DNA of 64,000 bases from Sphingobium sp. CAP-1 (GCF_009720145.1 NZ_CP046252.1:1798001-1862000); one strand, 5' to 3'; shown: positions 36,232 through 44,674, counted from the stretch's first letter. The notes: a model not told the origin generated them from the sequence alone. Numbers and translations: made by a program.

Positions 36232-36993
36232 ATGACACGCCTGTTCCACAGACCATTGCGCATCATGGCCGCGCTAACCGGCTTCCTCACCCTCTCCGCC
36301 TGTCTGGTGACGCCGGGCAAGTTCGAATCGAGCCTGGACATCCGCGCCGACCGCAGCTTTGCCTTCGCCTATAAGGGCGAGATATTGGCGTCGGACATGG
36401 GCAAGGACGCCCTGTCCGGCGCGACCCCCTCCTCAGACAGCAGCGACGCGCCGGAAGGCGAGGCGGAGACCGGGCCGACGCTGATGCAGATCGCGGCGAA
36501 GGAAGAGGATTTCAGCGAGTCGGACGCCAAGGGCGACGAAGCGCAAATGCAGGCGATCGCGGCAGCGTTGAGTAAGGAGAAGGGCTTCCGCGCGGCCCGC
36601 TATGTCGGCAACCACAAGTTCGAGATCGACTATGCGATCAGCGGCACGCTGACCCATGCCTTCCTCTTCCCGTTCAACATCGACGCGCAGATCGTTCTGC
36701 CCTTCGTCGCGGTGGAGTTGCGCGGAGCCGACCGGCTGCGGGTCAAGGCGCCGGGCTTCGCCAATGCGTTCGACAAGAGTCATGGCATGGGTGGTATGGG
36801 CAGCATGGGCGGCGGCAATGACGAGGCCGCCAAGGCGCTGAACGGCACCTTCACGCTGACCACCGACGCGGAAATCGTCAGCCAGAATCAGGAAGAGGGC
36901 GCGCAGGCCATACCGCAGGGCAAGCGGATCGTCTGGACGGTCACGCCGATGACCAGCGAAGCGCCCATGGCGACGCTACGCGTGAAACCGTGA
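36232..36993 (+). CDS. lipoprotein of unknown function with a Met/Gly-rich segment
   Basis: A 253-residue exported lipoprotein: residues 1-24 are a signal ending LSAC, with Cys24 as the lipid-modified residue. The body has no domain that I recognise. It begins with a beta-strand pair (KFESSLDIRADRSFAFAYKGEIL), then an acidic, serine-rich linker (about 65-90), an alpha/beta part (about 95-180), and a Met/Gly-rich turn HGMGGMGSMGGG near residue 184. The C-terminus is again strand-rich (GKRIVWTVTPM). The frame opens at 36208, but the ATG at 36232 is preceded by a purine-rich stretch and puts the signal peptide at the N-terminus. Follows rlmB by 44 bases. Confidence 0.78.
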   Translation: MTRLFHRPLRIMAALTGFLTLSACLVTPGKFESSLDIRADRSFAFAYKGEILASDMGKDALSGATPSSDSSDAPEGEAETGPTLMQIAAKEEDFSESDAKGDEAQMQAIAAALSKEKGFRAARYVGNHKFEIDYAISGTLTHAFLFPFNIDAQIVLPFVAVELRGADRLRVKAPGFANAFDKSHGMGGMGSMGGGNDEAAKALNGTFTLTTDAEIVSQNQEEGAQAIPQGKRIVWTVTPMTSEAPMATLRVKP

Positions 36994-37010
36994 CCGCATA
37001 AAGACGTGGT

Positions 37011-37030
37011 GTTCCCGCGAAGGCGGGAAC
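37011..37030. repeat. dispersed palindrome, family B
   Basis: Perfect GTTCCCGC/GCGGGAAC stem around GAAG, just after the lipoprotein gene and before the convergent ferredoxin gene. Same arms as two copies near 47.1 kb. Confidence 0.65.
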
Positions 37031-37061
37031 AGGGCATCCCATTAATCAGGCAGCGTCTCGA

Positions 37062-37379
37062 TCAGTCTTCCGGCGCGATGGTGACGCGCAGACCGTCTAG
37101 GGCGTCGCTCAGCACCAACTGGCAGGACAGGCGGCTGGTTTCGTTGCGATGGTCCGAGCTGTCGAGCAGGTCATTTTCATCTTCGCTGAGCGTCGGCAGC
37201 ACATCGGCGAAGGCCGGGTCGACATAGACATGGCACGTAGCACAGGAGCAGCAGCCGCCGCACAGCGCCAGCAATTCGTCAAACCCATTGTCGCGAATGA
37301 CTTCCATCACCGACAGGCCATTGTCGCCATCGACAGCCTGTTCTTCACCCGCACGGTTGACCACGATCAGTTTCGGCAT
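37062..37379 (-). CDS. 2Fe-2S ferredoxin, adrenodoxin type
   Basis: A 105-residue electron carrier. The cluster ligands are Cys40, Cys46, Cys49 and Cys86 (spacing Cx5Cx2Cx36C), which is the adrenodoxin/putidaredoxin pattern; two extra Cys (43 and 44) lie within the loop. The surrounding sequence ELLALCGGCCSCATCHVYVDP and RLSCQLVL is typical. Such ferredoxins serve cytochrome P450s, ring-hydroxylating enzymes or iron-sulfur assembly; no partner gene is adjacent. It converges with the lipoprotein gene, and an AlkA-like gene diverges from it. Confidence 0.95.
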   Translation of the reverse strand: MPKLIVVNRAGEEQAVDGDNGLSVMEVIRDNGFDELLALCGGCCSCATCHVYVDPAFADVLPTLSEDENDLLDSSDHRNETSRLSCQLVLSDALDGLRVTIAPED

Positions 37380-37465
37380 CTATCCAATCCCCTTGAACTT
37401 CCCCGCCGCTCTGACCGACAGCGGCCCGGAAATCAAGGGTGCCGAAAAGGACAGACAGAACGCAG

Positions 37466-38083
37466 ATGGTCACGACCGCAGATCAGTTGCGCGCCAGCCT
37501 GGACGCCATATCCGCGCTGGAACCCGGCTTCGTCGCCGCGATCGGCCGGGTCGGCTATCCCCAGCCGCGCGTGCGCGAACCGGGCTATGAGACATTGCTG
37601 CGCACCATCGTCGGCCAGCAGGTAAGCGTGGCGGCCGCTGCGGCGGTTTGGCGCAAGCTGGAGGCGGAACTGGGCGCGGGCTGCACGCCGGACGCCCTGC
37701 TGGCGCGCGATTTCGACACGCTGCGCGCCTGTGGCCTGTCGCGACAGAAACAGGGCTATGCCAGAAGCCTGGCCGAACTGGTGCTGTCGGGCGCGCTGGA
37801 CCTGCACGCACTGCCTGCCGATGACGAGGAAGCGATCGCCCAATTGGTGCGAATCAAGGGCATCGGCCGCTGGTCGGCGGAAATCTACCTGCTGTTCGCC
37901 GAAGGGCGACCCGATATCTGGCCTGCGGGCGACCTGGCGGTGCAGATCGAGATCGGTCGCATTCTGAACCTGCCCGAACGCCCCAGCGAAAAACTGACCC
38001 GCGACCTGGCCGAAGCCTGGCGGCCGCATCGCGGCGCCGCCGCGATCATGGCCTGGCACCATTATAACACCGAGGTATTGTAA
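37466..38083 (+). CDS. DNA-3-methyladenine glycosylase (AlkA type)
   Basis: A 205-residue base-excision repair enzyme of the HhH-GPD superfamily, cutting alkylated purines from DNA. The helix-hairpin-helix is IKGIGRWSAEI (about residues 130-140), and the catalytic Asp is Asp156 in PAGDLAVQ, the form seen in AlkA. The N-terminal half carries YETLLRTIVGQQVSVAAAAAVWRKL, which is the family's conserved first helix pair. It lacks the large N-terminal beta domain of E. coli AlkA, as in short family members. The ATG at 37466 is used; a GTG at 37439 gives nine more residues of poor character. A small gene follows at 38087. Confidence 0.93.
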   Translation: MVTTADQLRASLDAISALEPGFVAAIGRVGYPQPRVREPGYETLLRTIVGQQVSVAAAAAVWRKLEAELGAGCTPDALLARDFDTLRACGLSRQKQGYARSLAELVLSGALDLHALPADDEEAIAQLVRIKGIGRWSAEIYLLFAEGRPDIWPAGDLAVQIEIGRILNLPERPSEKLTRDLAEAWRPHRGAAAIMAWHHYNTEVL

Positions 38084-38086
38084 CAT

Positions 38087-38305
38087 ATGCCCTTACCCCA
38101 CGCCCGCTACATCGTCCTGGAACATGAGGGCGTTTGGAAGATCAATCTGGACAATAAATATTACGGCCCCTTCGCGACCCAGGATCAGGCGGTGGAAAGC
38201 GCGACCGGCACGGCGCAGAAGGCTGGTGATGCCGGCTATCCGGCATCGGTACTGCTGATGCAGGGGACGAAATTCCAGACCCTGTGGAGCAATGTCGACG
38301 GCTGA
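38087..38305 (+). CDS. small conserved protein, DUF2188-like
   Basis: A 72-residue acid-neutral protein. The pattern WKINLDNKYYGPFATQDQAVESATGTAQKAGD resembles DUF2188 and other small 'input-like' beta-beta-alpha proteins in which a tryptophan strand is followed by a repeated residue-number helix, but the match is from pattern memory only. It has no signal or membrane segment. It begins three bases after the AlkA-like stop and so is probably co-translated with it. Function unknown. The family assignment is tentative; that it is a gene is supported by spacing and composition. Confidence 0.65.
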   Translation: MPLPHARYIVLEHEGVWKINLDNKYYGPFATQDQAVESATGTAQKAGDAGYPASVLLMQGTKFQTLWSNVDG

Positions 38306-38449
38306 CAGCCTGTTCCCAGATGTGCGAAAGAGCGCATTTGGGACCGGACTCTGATACCGAATTTATAACTATTGCTGTCATTTTTTTAGCCACACAGGGA
38401 ACCGAAGGCCGGAAACGGGTTTTTTGTTCCAGATTTTGCGGGCTATGAA

Positions 38450-38884
38450 ATGAGCAAGAAGGTTCTGATCGTCGAGGACGAGATTTTCGTCGCACTGGAA
38501 ATCGAGCAGATCGTCGAGGACGCCGGATTCGATGTCGGCGCTATCGCCGCCGATCGGGATGCCGCATTGGCCGGCGCGCAGGATTGCACCATCGCCCTGG
38601 TCGACCTCAATCTGCGCGACGGGCCGACTGGCCCCGTGATCGGGATGGAACTGGCCAGCCGTTACGGCATTCGCGTCATCTATATCACCGCCAATCCGGC
38701 CCAGATCGGCGAAGCGTCGGTTGCGGCGCTGGGCGTCATCACCAAGCCGTTCCGTCCCCACAGCATCGCCGCCGCGCTGAAACTGGCGGCGGCCGACGTG
38801 CCTGACCTGCTGGCTGCCGAAATTGCGGGCTTTACGCCCTTCCCACCGCCCGGCTCATGGAACGGGATGGAATCCAGAGGCTGA
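38450..38884 (+). CDS. single-domain response regulator
   Basis: A 144-residue receiver domain with no output domain, so it signals by protein contact. The acidic pair is Asp10-Glu11 in LIVEDE, the phosphorylated residue is Asp52 in LVDLNLRD, the switch Thr is Thr80 in IYITANP, and Lys99 lies in TKPF. A short tail of about 20 residues, rich in Pro and Gly, is left. The gene ends inside the 3' end of the HWE kinase gene on the other strand (overlap 38832-38884), which suggests they are a functional pair. General stress response regulators of alphaproteobacteria are often served by HWE kinases, but PhyR-type sigma-like sequence is absent here. Confidence 0.92.
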   Translation: MSKKVLIVEDEIFVALEIEQIVEDAGFDVGAIAADRDAALAGAQDCTIALVDLNLRDGPTGPVIGMELASRYGIRVIYITANPAQIGEASVAALGVITKPFRPHSIAAALKLAAADVPDLLAAEIAGFTPFPPPGSWNGMESRG

Positions 38885-40358
38885 TCCGCAGGCCGTCCGC
38901 CTGCCAGTCGCGCACAATCCGTCCGCCCAGTTGCCGTTCGACGCTGAGTGTAATCAGGCGGCTGCCAAAGCCGTCCTGCCCGCGTGGCGCGAACGCCGGG
39001 CCGCCCTCTTCGCGCCAGTCGATTCGCACCTCATCGCCCTCCAGCACGACATGGAGATGCACCCGGCCGTCAGCCACCGACAGCGCGCCATATTTGGCGG
39101 CATTGGTGGCGAGTTCATGGAACAGCAAAGCAAGCGGCGTCGCCGATCGGTCGTCAATCCGCGGATCATCCCCCGACAGCAGGATGCGGGGCGCCACAGC
39201 GCCGCGATAGGGCGCGAAAATCTGGTCGAGTATGCCCCACAGATGCCCCTGCCCCTCTCCCGTTGGTGGCGCGGATTCGGCGCTGTGCGGGCGGACGAAA
39301 TCATGCGCGCGCCCCAGCGCCAGGATGCGGTCGCGCAGATCGTCGGCGACATCGCCGATCTGAGGATGCTCCCGCGCCGACAGGCCGATCAGGCCGGCGA
39401 TCACCGAGAAGATATTCTTGATCCGATGCGACAGTTCATGCGCGATCATCTCGCGCTCCTCCATCATCAGCCGCTGTTCGTGAATGTCGGTGCAGGTGCC
39501 GATCCAGCGCGTGACATGACCGCCCGCGTCGCGGATCGGCAGCGCGCGCCCCAGTGCCCAGCGATAGTCGCCCCCCCGATGCCAGAGCCGATATTCGCAT
39601 TCATAAGGGTCGCCGGTCTCGACGCTGCGGCGCCAGCGCGCCGCGGCCCTGTCGCGGTCGTCAGGATGCAACATCGCGGCCCAGCTATCCCCATCGGTCG
39701 CGCCCGGCGCCGCGCCGGTGAACTCATACCAGCGGGCATTGTAATAATCGACATAGCCATCGGGCAGCGTCGACCAGACCATCTGGGGCATGGTATTGGC
39801 CAACGCGCGGAACATGCGGTCGCTGTCAGCAACCGCCGCCGCGTCGAGCCGTTGCTGGACGATGGTATCGCGATCGCGCCGCCGCCCTTCCAGTTCCACC
39901 ATCACCTGCCGGGCGAGCAGTGTCAGCCCCTGCCGTTGCAAGGGAGTGAGGTCCGTGCGCGGCGCGGTGTCGATGACACAGAGCGCACCCAGTGGCGCAC
40001 CGTCGGCGCCGGTCAGCGGCGCGCCGGCATAGAAGCGGATATTGGGCGGCCCCGTGACCAGATCATTGGTAACGAAGCGCGCATCCTGGGTCGCGTCGGG
40101 CACCACGAAAATAGCGTCGCCCAGCATGGCGTGGGCGCAAAAGGACAGGTCGCGCGGGGTTTCCTCCGCATCGAGGCCGGTACGGGCGAGGAAACGCTGG
40201 CGCAAATCCTCCACGATGCTGACCAGCGCGATCGGCGCATCGCAGAGCCGCGCCGCGAAGGCCGTGATGTCGTCAAGCGTGCTGAAGCCGCCGGCGTCGA
40301 GATCGTAGAGCGCCAGCAGCGCCGCCCGATCCGTGGCCAGTTCGCGTTCCTCAGCCAT
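38832..40358 (-). CDS. HWE-family histidine kinase with GAF and PAS sensors
   Basis: A 508-residue cytosolic sensor kinase, without membrane segments. A GAF domain (about 20-155; note FCAHAMLGDAIFVVPDATQD, DTAPR) and a PAS domain (about 180-295; WYEFTGAAPGATDGDSWAAMLHPDD and the PAC end TDIHEQRLM) precede the HWE kinase core. The phosphorylated His is His311 in HRIKN, and the ATPase part has the HWE hallmark with His and Glu in FHELATNAAKYGALS and the G-box GFGSRL. It should sense a small ligand, light or redox through GAF/PAS; which one cannot be told. Its 3' end overlaps the response-regulator gene on the other strand. Confidence 0.92.
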   Translation of the reverse strand: MAEERELATDRAALLALYDLDAGGFSTLDDITAFAARLCDAPIALVSIVEDLRQRFLARTGLDAEETPRDLSFCAHAMLGDAIFVVPDATQDARFVTNDLVTGPPNIRFYAGAPLTGADGAPLGALCVIDTAPRTDLTPLQRQGLTLLARQVMVELEGRRRDRDTIVQQRLDAAAVADSDRMFRALANTMPQMVWSTLPDGYVDYYNARWYEFTGAAPGATDGDSWAAMLHPDDRDRAAARWRRSVETGDPYECEYRLWHRGGDYRWALGRALPIRDAGGHVTRWIGTCTDIHEQRLMMEEREMIAHELSHRIKNIFSVIAGLIGLSAREHPQIGDVADDLRDRILALGRAHDFVRPHSAESAPPTGEGQGHLWGILDQIFAPYRGAVAPRILLSGDDPRIDDRSATPLALLFHELATNAAKYGALSVADGRVHLHVVLEGDEVRIDWREEGGPAFAPRGQDGFGSRLITLSVERQLGGRIVRDWQADGLRISLWIPSRSMSRAVGRA

Positions 40359-40366
40359 GACGCCGG

Positions 40367-41650
40367 TCAGCCATCGCTGACCCGTTCGATATCGGCGCCG
40401 ACGGCGGAAAGCTTTTCCTCCAGCCGTTCATAGCCGCGATCGAGATGATAGACGCGCTGCACCTGGGTTTCGCCTTCGGCCGCAAGGCCGGCGAGGATCA
40501 GGCTCATCGACGCGCGCAGATCGGTCGCCATTACCGGCGCGCCCACCAGCTTATCCACGCCGCGCACAATCGCCGTGCGGCCATTGACGGCGATATCCGC
40601 CCCCATGCGCGCCAGTTCGGGGACGTGCATGTAGCGATTTTCGAAGATCGTCTCGGTCAGCACCGATGCGCCGTCGGCCCGCGTCAGCATCGCCATGAAT
40701 TGCGCCTGCATGTCGGTCGGGAAGGCCGGGAAGGGCGCGGTCGACAGGCTGAGCGGCTTCAATTTGCCATCAGACGAAACACGGATGCCGTCCTTGTGCG
40801 GCTCCACCTGCACGCCCGCGTCGCGCAGCGCGGCGAGGATGGCGTGCATGTCGTCGGCATTGGCGCCGGCCAGATCGAGCGATCCGCCGGTGATGGCGAC
40901 GGCGCAGGCATAGCTGCCCGCCTCGATCCGGTCGGGCATCACGCGATAGGTCGCGCCATGCAGCCGGTCGCGGCCATGGACGATCAGCTTGTCGGTGCCG
41001 ATCCCTTCAATGTCGGCGCCCATGGCGACCAGCAAATTGCACAGGTCGACGATTTCCGGTTCGCGCGCGGCATTTTCGAGAATGCAGGTGCCGTTGGCCA
41101 GCACGGCCGCCATCAGCGCATTTTCGGTCGCGCCGACCGATACCACCGGGAAGGTGTAGATGCCGCCGGGCAGGCCACCGTCGGGCGCGCTGGCGCGGAC
41201 ATAGCCGGCCGCTATCTCGATCACCGCGCCAAAGGCTTCGAGCGCCTTGAGGTGCAGGTCGATCGGGCGGTTGCCGATGGCGCAGCCGCCGGGCAGCGAC
41301 ACGCGCGCCTCACCCGCACGGGCGAGCAGCGGCCCCAGTACCAGGATCGATGCGCGCATTTTCCGCACGATGTCATAGGGCGCTTCGGTTGAAGTGACGC
41401 GACCCGCGCGCATGGTCATGACGCGACCGAAATCCTCCGGCCGGGCGCCCTCGATCATGGTCGATACGCCCAATTGATTCAGCAGATGGCCGAAACTGTC
41501 GACATCGGCCAGACGCGGCAGGTTGCGCAGCGTCACTGGCTCGTCCGTCAACAGCGCACAAGGCAGCAGGGTGAGCGCGGCGTTCTTCGCGCCGGAGATG
41601 GGAAGGCGGCCGTTGAGCGCATTGCCGCCGCGAATGTGAATGCGGTCCAT
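40367..41650 (-). CDS. murA: UDP-N-acetylglucosamine 1-carboxyvinyltransferase
   Basis: MurA moves enolpyruvate from PEP to UDP-GlcNAc, the first committed step of peptidoglycan synthesis and the target of fosfomycin. The 427-residue enzyme has Lys22 in SGAKNAAL and the catalytic Cys123 in GGCAIGNRPID, the fosfomycin-binding residue (so a Cys-to-Asp resistant form is excluded). The C-terminal domain has FPTDMQAQFMAML and the closing RGYERLEEKLSAVGADI. The frame is open to 41893, but the ATG at 41650 begins the conserved MDRIHIRGGNALNGRLPISGA. It diverges from the Crp/Fnr gene and sits alone; only eight bases separate it from the kinase gene downstream. Confidence 0.97.
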   Translation of the reverse strand: MDRIHIRGGNALNGRLPISGAKNAALTLLPCALLTDEPVTLRNLPRLADVDSFGHLLNQLGVSTMIEGARPEDFGRVMTMRAGRVTSTEAPYDIVRKMRASILVLGPLLARAGEARVSLPGGCAIGNRPIDLHLKALEAFGAVIEIAAGYVRASAPDGGLPGGIYTFPVVSVGATENALMAAVLANGTCILENAAREPEIVDLCNLLVAMGADIEGIGTDKLIVHGRDRLHGATYRVMPDRIEAGSYACAVAITGGSLDLAGANADDMHAILAALRDAGVQVEPHKDGIRVSSDGKLKPLSLSTAPFPAFPTDMQAQFMAMLTRADGASVLTETIFENRYMHVPELARMGADIAVNGRTAIVRGVDKLVGAPVMATDLRASMSLILAGLAAEGETQVQRVYHLDRGYERLEEKLSAVGADIERVSDG

Positions 41651-41850
41651 CGGCTGGGTTCTTAACGTTAATTGCGCGCCGCGCAAGGCGGCTCGAAAGG
41701 CAAAGGGCACGCGGGACCATGCCACGCGGTGAAGCACCGCAACATTATCGCAACGCGCCGCCCAACCTTGATCGAGTTTAGTGCGCGCTCTGAAAATGCA
41801 GCCAAAAGGCGGATGGGGCGTTTTGCCATCGTAACGACAACAGGAAAAAG

Positions 41851-42591
41851 GTGTTTTTGGTGGTAACAAGCTGTTTCGCGGCAAGGCTGGCAAAGCAGGT
41901 GTCGCTGTCCGACGCAGAAAAACAGGCGCTGGCCCGGCTGGAGGAAAATCCCCGCAAGGTGAAGCGCGGCGCGATGATCCAGCGAATCAACGATATGGTG
42001 ACTGAGCTGTTCGTGCTGCGCGAGGGCCGGGTAATGAGCTTCGTCATCCTGCCCGATGGCAGCCGGCAAATCCTGCGTGTCTATTTCCCCGGCGACTTCA
42101 TCGGATCGGCCAGCACCATCTATAGCAAGGCGCCCGAATCGCTGGTGGCGCTGTCCGACGCGATCATCTGTCCGTTCGACAAACATGCGTTGCGCCGGCT
42201 GCTGGACGAATATCCGCGTGTCGCCGCCCTGCTGTTCCTGCTGTCCAATGCCGAGCGGGTATCGATGACCGACCGGCTCGCCGCGCTGGGACGGACATCG
42301 GCCAAGGCGCGGGTGGCGTCCTTCCTGCTCGACATGTTCGACCGGCTGCGCGTCACCGACGACAGCATCACGGACAGCTTCGACCTAAAGCTGACACAGG
42401 AGGAGATCGGTGATTCGATCGGCCTTACTTCTGTCCATGTGAACCGGATGATCCGGCAGATGGAGCAGGAAGGGCTGATCAGCCGCTCCAACGGACGGAT
42501 CACGCTGTGGGACATGGGCCGGCTGGAGGAGATCGGCCACTATACCAACCGCCACAAGGATATGGATCTGGACTGGTTGCCGTCGATCTGA
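41851..42591 (+). CDS. Crp/Fnr family transcription regulator
   Basis: A 246-residue regulator with an N-terminal cyclic-nucleotide-binding-like domain (about residues 20-150, with VLREGRVMSFVILPDGSRQILRVYFPGDFIG) and a C-terminal winged helix (about 165-230, LTQEEIGDSIGLTSVHVNRMIRQMEQEGLI, in which the recognition helix reads TSVHVNRMIRQ). There is no N-terminal Cys cluster as in oxygen-sensing Fnr (only one Cys near the start), and the cAMP-binding Arg/Glu signature is not clear, so the signal is unknown. The start is GTG at 41851, with an alternative GTG nine bases later. It diverges from murA across a 200-base gap. Confidence 0.88.
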   Translation: MFLVVTSCFAARLAKQVSLSDAEKQALARLEENPRKVKRGAMIQRINDMVTELFVLREGRVMSFVILPDGSRQILRVYFPGDFIGSASTIYSKAPESLVALSDAIICPFDKHALRRLLDEYPRVAALLFLLSNAERVSMTDRLAALGRTSAKARVASFLLDMFDRLRVTDDSITDSFDLKLTQEEIGDSIGLTSVHVNRMIRQMEQEGLISRSNGRITLWDMGRLEEIGHYTNRHKDMDLDWLPSI

Positions 42592-42594
42592 TCC

Positions 42595-42858
42595 TTATCG
42601 CGCCGGCTTGCGCTCCGGCGGGAAACAGGTCGCGCAGCGGCGCCAGCAGGTGAGGCCGGGCATGGCGACCGCCGGGGTCAGACCGCGTTCGGGATAGAGG
42701 CCGGTCAGGATCGCGGGCGATATCCCTTCAGGCGCGGCGCGATTGTGGCACATCAGGCAGCCGCGCACATATTTGGCGCGAGTGAGGCCACTATGATCCT
42801 CCTGCGCCTGCGCCGCGCCGGGGAAGAGGAGCAATAGCGCTAGGGCCAGCGCCCTCAC
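42595..42858 (-). CDS. small exported c-type cytochrome-like protein
   Basis: An 87-residue protein with a signal peptide (about residues 1-18, ALALALLLLFPGAAQA) and a heme c motif CLMCH (in GCLMCHNR near residue 36). A second cysteine pair, CWRRCATC, near the C-terminus is not a heme motif. It may be a tiny mono-heme cytochrome or an odd metal-binding protein; no Met ligand is certain. The start is GTG at 42858, overlapping the HNH gene stop as GTGA, so translation is coupled. A much longer in-frame extension to 43125 lies inside the HNH gene and is rejected. Confidence 0.7.
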   Translation of the reverse strand: MRALALALLLLFPGAAQAQEDHSGLTRAKYVRGCLMCHNRAAPEGISPAILTGLYPERGLTPAVAMPGLTCWRRCATCFPPERKPAR

Positions 42859-43421
42859 GCCATCAGCTCGACATCCCAGTAGAGCCAGTCGTGCCAGCTT
42901 TCGTGCAGATAGCCGGGCGGAAAGGCGCGGCCATGCTCCTGCAACTGCCAGCTTGTCGGCCGGATCGGCTGAACATGCAGCTTCATCCCCGCTTCCTTCG
43001 GCGTCCGCCCGCCTTTCCTGAGATTGCAGGGCGAACAGGCGGTCGCGACATTCTCCCATGTCGTGCGTCCGCCGGCGCGACGCGGCACCACATGGTCGAA
43101 GGTCAGGTCGCTGGTGATGCCGCAATATTGGCAGGAAAATTTGTCGCGCAGGAACAGGTTGAACCGGGTGAAGGCGGGATGTTCGGACGGCTTCACATAT
43201 TGTTTCAGCGCGATCACCGAAGGGATCTTCATTTCCAGGCTGGGGCTGTGGACCTGCCGTTCATAGCTGGAAATGATGTCCACCCGATCCAAAAAAACCG
43301 CCTTGATGGCGGTTTGCCAGGGCCAGAGGCTCAGGGGATAGTAGCTGAGCGGCGTATAATCCGCGTTCAGCACAAGCGCCGGACAATTTTCCGGATGTCG
43401 TATGAGGTCGGGATGGTACAT
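42855..43421 (-). CDS. HNH endonuclease
   Basis: A 188-residue nuclease-fold protein. The HNH motif is clear: CQYCG and later ATACSPCNLRKG provide a zinc-binding Cys set (a pair of CxxC units) around DHVVPRRAGGRTTWENV, with His in DHVVP and Asn in ENV as expected. The N-terminal part (LVLNADYTPLSYYPLSLWPWQTAI) matches a widespread bacterial HNH subgroup. The target DNA is unknown; this subgroup is chromosomal and not tied to restriction or phage modules here. The ATG at 43421 is preceded by GAAGG; the frame extends to 43466 with weaker support. The heme-like gene is coupled to its stop. Confidence 0.92.
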   Translation of the reverse strand: MYHPDLIRHPENCPALVLNADYTPLSYYPLSLWPWQTAIKAVFLDRVDIISSYERQVHSPSLEMKIPSVIALKQYVKPSEHPAFTRFNLFLRDKFSCQYCGITSDLTFDHVVPRRAGGRTTWENVATACSPCNLRKGGRTPKEAGMKLHVQPIRPTSWQLQEHGRAFPPGYLHESWHDWLYWDVELMA

Positions 43422-43516
43422 AAAAACCTTCTTCCCCCTTGGCCGACGCTGCTGATCCGCCAGCAACGTGACAGAGGCATGACAGCATTAACGAATATCC
43501 CGCGTCAAGAGCCTGT

Positions 43517-44428
43517 ATGACTCATCTTACCGCACCACAGCATATGGTGACCCGCTTCGCCCCCAGCCCCACCGGAAAGCTGCATGTCGGCCACGCCTGG
43601 TCGACGCTGCTGGCCCATGACATGGCGCGCGCGGCGGGCGGCGCCTTCCGCTTGCGGATCGAGGACATCGACGGCACGCGCAGCCGGCCGGAGCATATCG
43701 CGGGGATCATCGATGATCTGCGCTGGCTGGGGGTGGCATGGGACGGCGAGATCGTTTTTCAGTCGCAACGCCTGGCCAGCTATGACGCGGCGCTGGCGCG
43801 GCTGCGGAACATGGGGCTGCTCTACCCCTGTTTCTGCACCCGCGCCGACATACAGGCCAGCCTGACCGCGCCGCACGGGCCGGAGGGGCCAGTCTATCCG
43901 GGGACGTGCCGGGATATGGGTGAAGCGGTGCGGGCGCGGCGGATCGCCACGGGAGAAGCCCATGCCTGGCGGATCGACATGGCCAAGGCGGCAGCGCGGG
44001 TGGGAGCCTTGCAATGGCAGGCACTTTCTCCGCCCGGCCCGAATGTCGATATGACGGACGTGGCGTTGCACTACGCCAATCCCCTGTCCCATGGCGATGT
44101 CGTGCTGGCGCGCAAGGATGCGCCGGCCAGCTATCATCTGTCCTGCACGCTGGACGATGCGGCGATGGGCGTGACCCATGTGCTGCGCGGCGACGATTTG
44201 CGTGGGGCGACCGACATTCACCGGCTGTTGCAGGCGTTGCTGGACCTGCCCTCCCCCGCCTATCTCCACCATAAGCTGCTGGTGGGGCCGGACGGGCGGC
44301 GGCTGGCCAAGCGCGACGGATCGATCGCGCTGGCGGACCTGCGGGCGGAAGGGATGGCAGCGGCGACGCTGGCGGCAGACCTGCGCGCGGGACGCTTTCC
44401 CATTGGCATCGGCCTCGCAAGCGCCTAG
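43517..44428 (+). CDS. gluQ: glutamyl-Q tRNA(Asp) synthetase
   Basis: GluQRS attaches glutamate to the queuosine base in the anticodon of tRNA-Asp; it resembles glutamyl-tRNA synthetase without the anticodon-binding domain. The 303-residue length fits. The HIGH motif is HVGH in FAPSPTGKLHVGHAWS, the substrate site is RIEDIDGTRSRPEH, the zinc-ligand region has CFCTRAD, and the KMSKS-like loop is KRDGS near the C-terminus. It acts on tRNAs that carry queuosine; yhhQ at the left edge of the window may supply the precursor. The ATG at 43517 puts the N-terminus at THLTAPQHMVTRFAPSPTG. The frame is followed nine bases later by the HIG1 gene. Confidence 0.93.
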   Translation: MTHLTAPQHMVTRFAPSPTGKLHVGHAWSTLLAHDMARAAGGAFRLRIEDIDGTRSRPEHIAGIIDDLRWLGVAWDGEIVFQSQRLASYDAALARLRNMGLLYPCFCTRADIQASLTAPHGPEGPVYPGTCRDMGEAVRARRIATGEAHAWRIDMAKAAARVGALQWQALSPPGPNVDMTDVALHYANPLSHGDVVLARKDAPASYHLSCTLDDAAMGVTHVLRGDDLRGATDIHRLLQALLDLPSPAYLHHKLLVGPDGRRLAKRDGSIALADLRAEGMAAATLAADLRAGRFPIGIGLASA

Positions 44429-44437
44429 CATCAGCCC

Positions 44438-44674
44438 ATGCAAATGATCCTCGTCATCGCCCTGATCCTGGCCATGATCGCGACGCTGGTCGCGCTGATC
44501 CGGGGCATCATCGCCTTCCTCCAGACCACCAAGGAGGATCTGAACGCGCCCGAAGGCAGCGGTCCCAGCCCGGCGCGGCTGAAGCAGAACAAGATGATGA
44601 TGAACCGCATCTTCTTTCAGGCGGGCGCGATCATCATCGTCGCGATCCTGCTGATGGCCAAGGGCCACGGCTGA
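44438..44674 (+). CDS. HIG1-domain membrane protein
   Basis: A 78-residue protein with two membrane helices (about residues 3-29 and 58-75) joined by a cytoplasmic loop that ends in QNKMMMNRIFFQA, the signature of HIG1 (HIG_1_N) proteins. In mitochondria these assist respiratory complex IV; in alphaproteobacteria they are common small proteins of uncertain role, perhaps also oxidase-linked. It lies nine bases after gluQ, so the two may share a transcript, but no functional link is known. Confidence 0.85.
   Translation: MQMILVIALILAMIATLVALIRGIIAFLQTTKEDLNAPEGSGPSPARLKQNKMMMNRIFFQAGAIIIVAILLMAKGHG

Noticed and set aside
41651..41850. An Fnr box between murA and the Crp/Fnr gene
   Set aside because: Only a half-site (TTGAT) was found; the second half does not match.
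42859..43125. A 176-residue version of the heme-like protein
   Set aside because: The extra N-terminal part is inside the HNH gene in another frame, and the signal peptide starts at the GTG at 42858.
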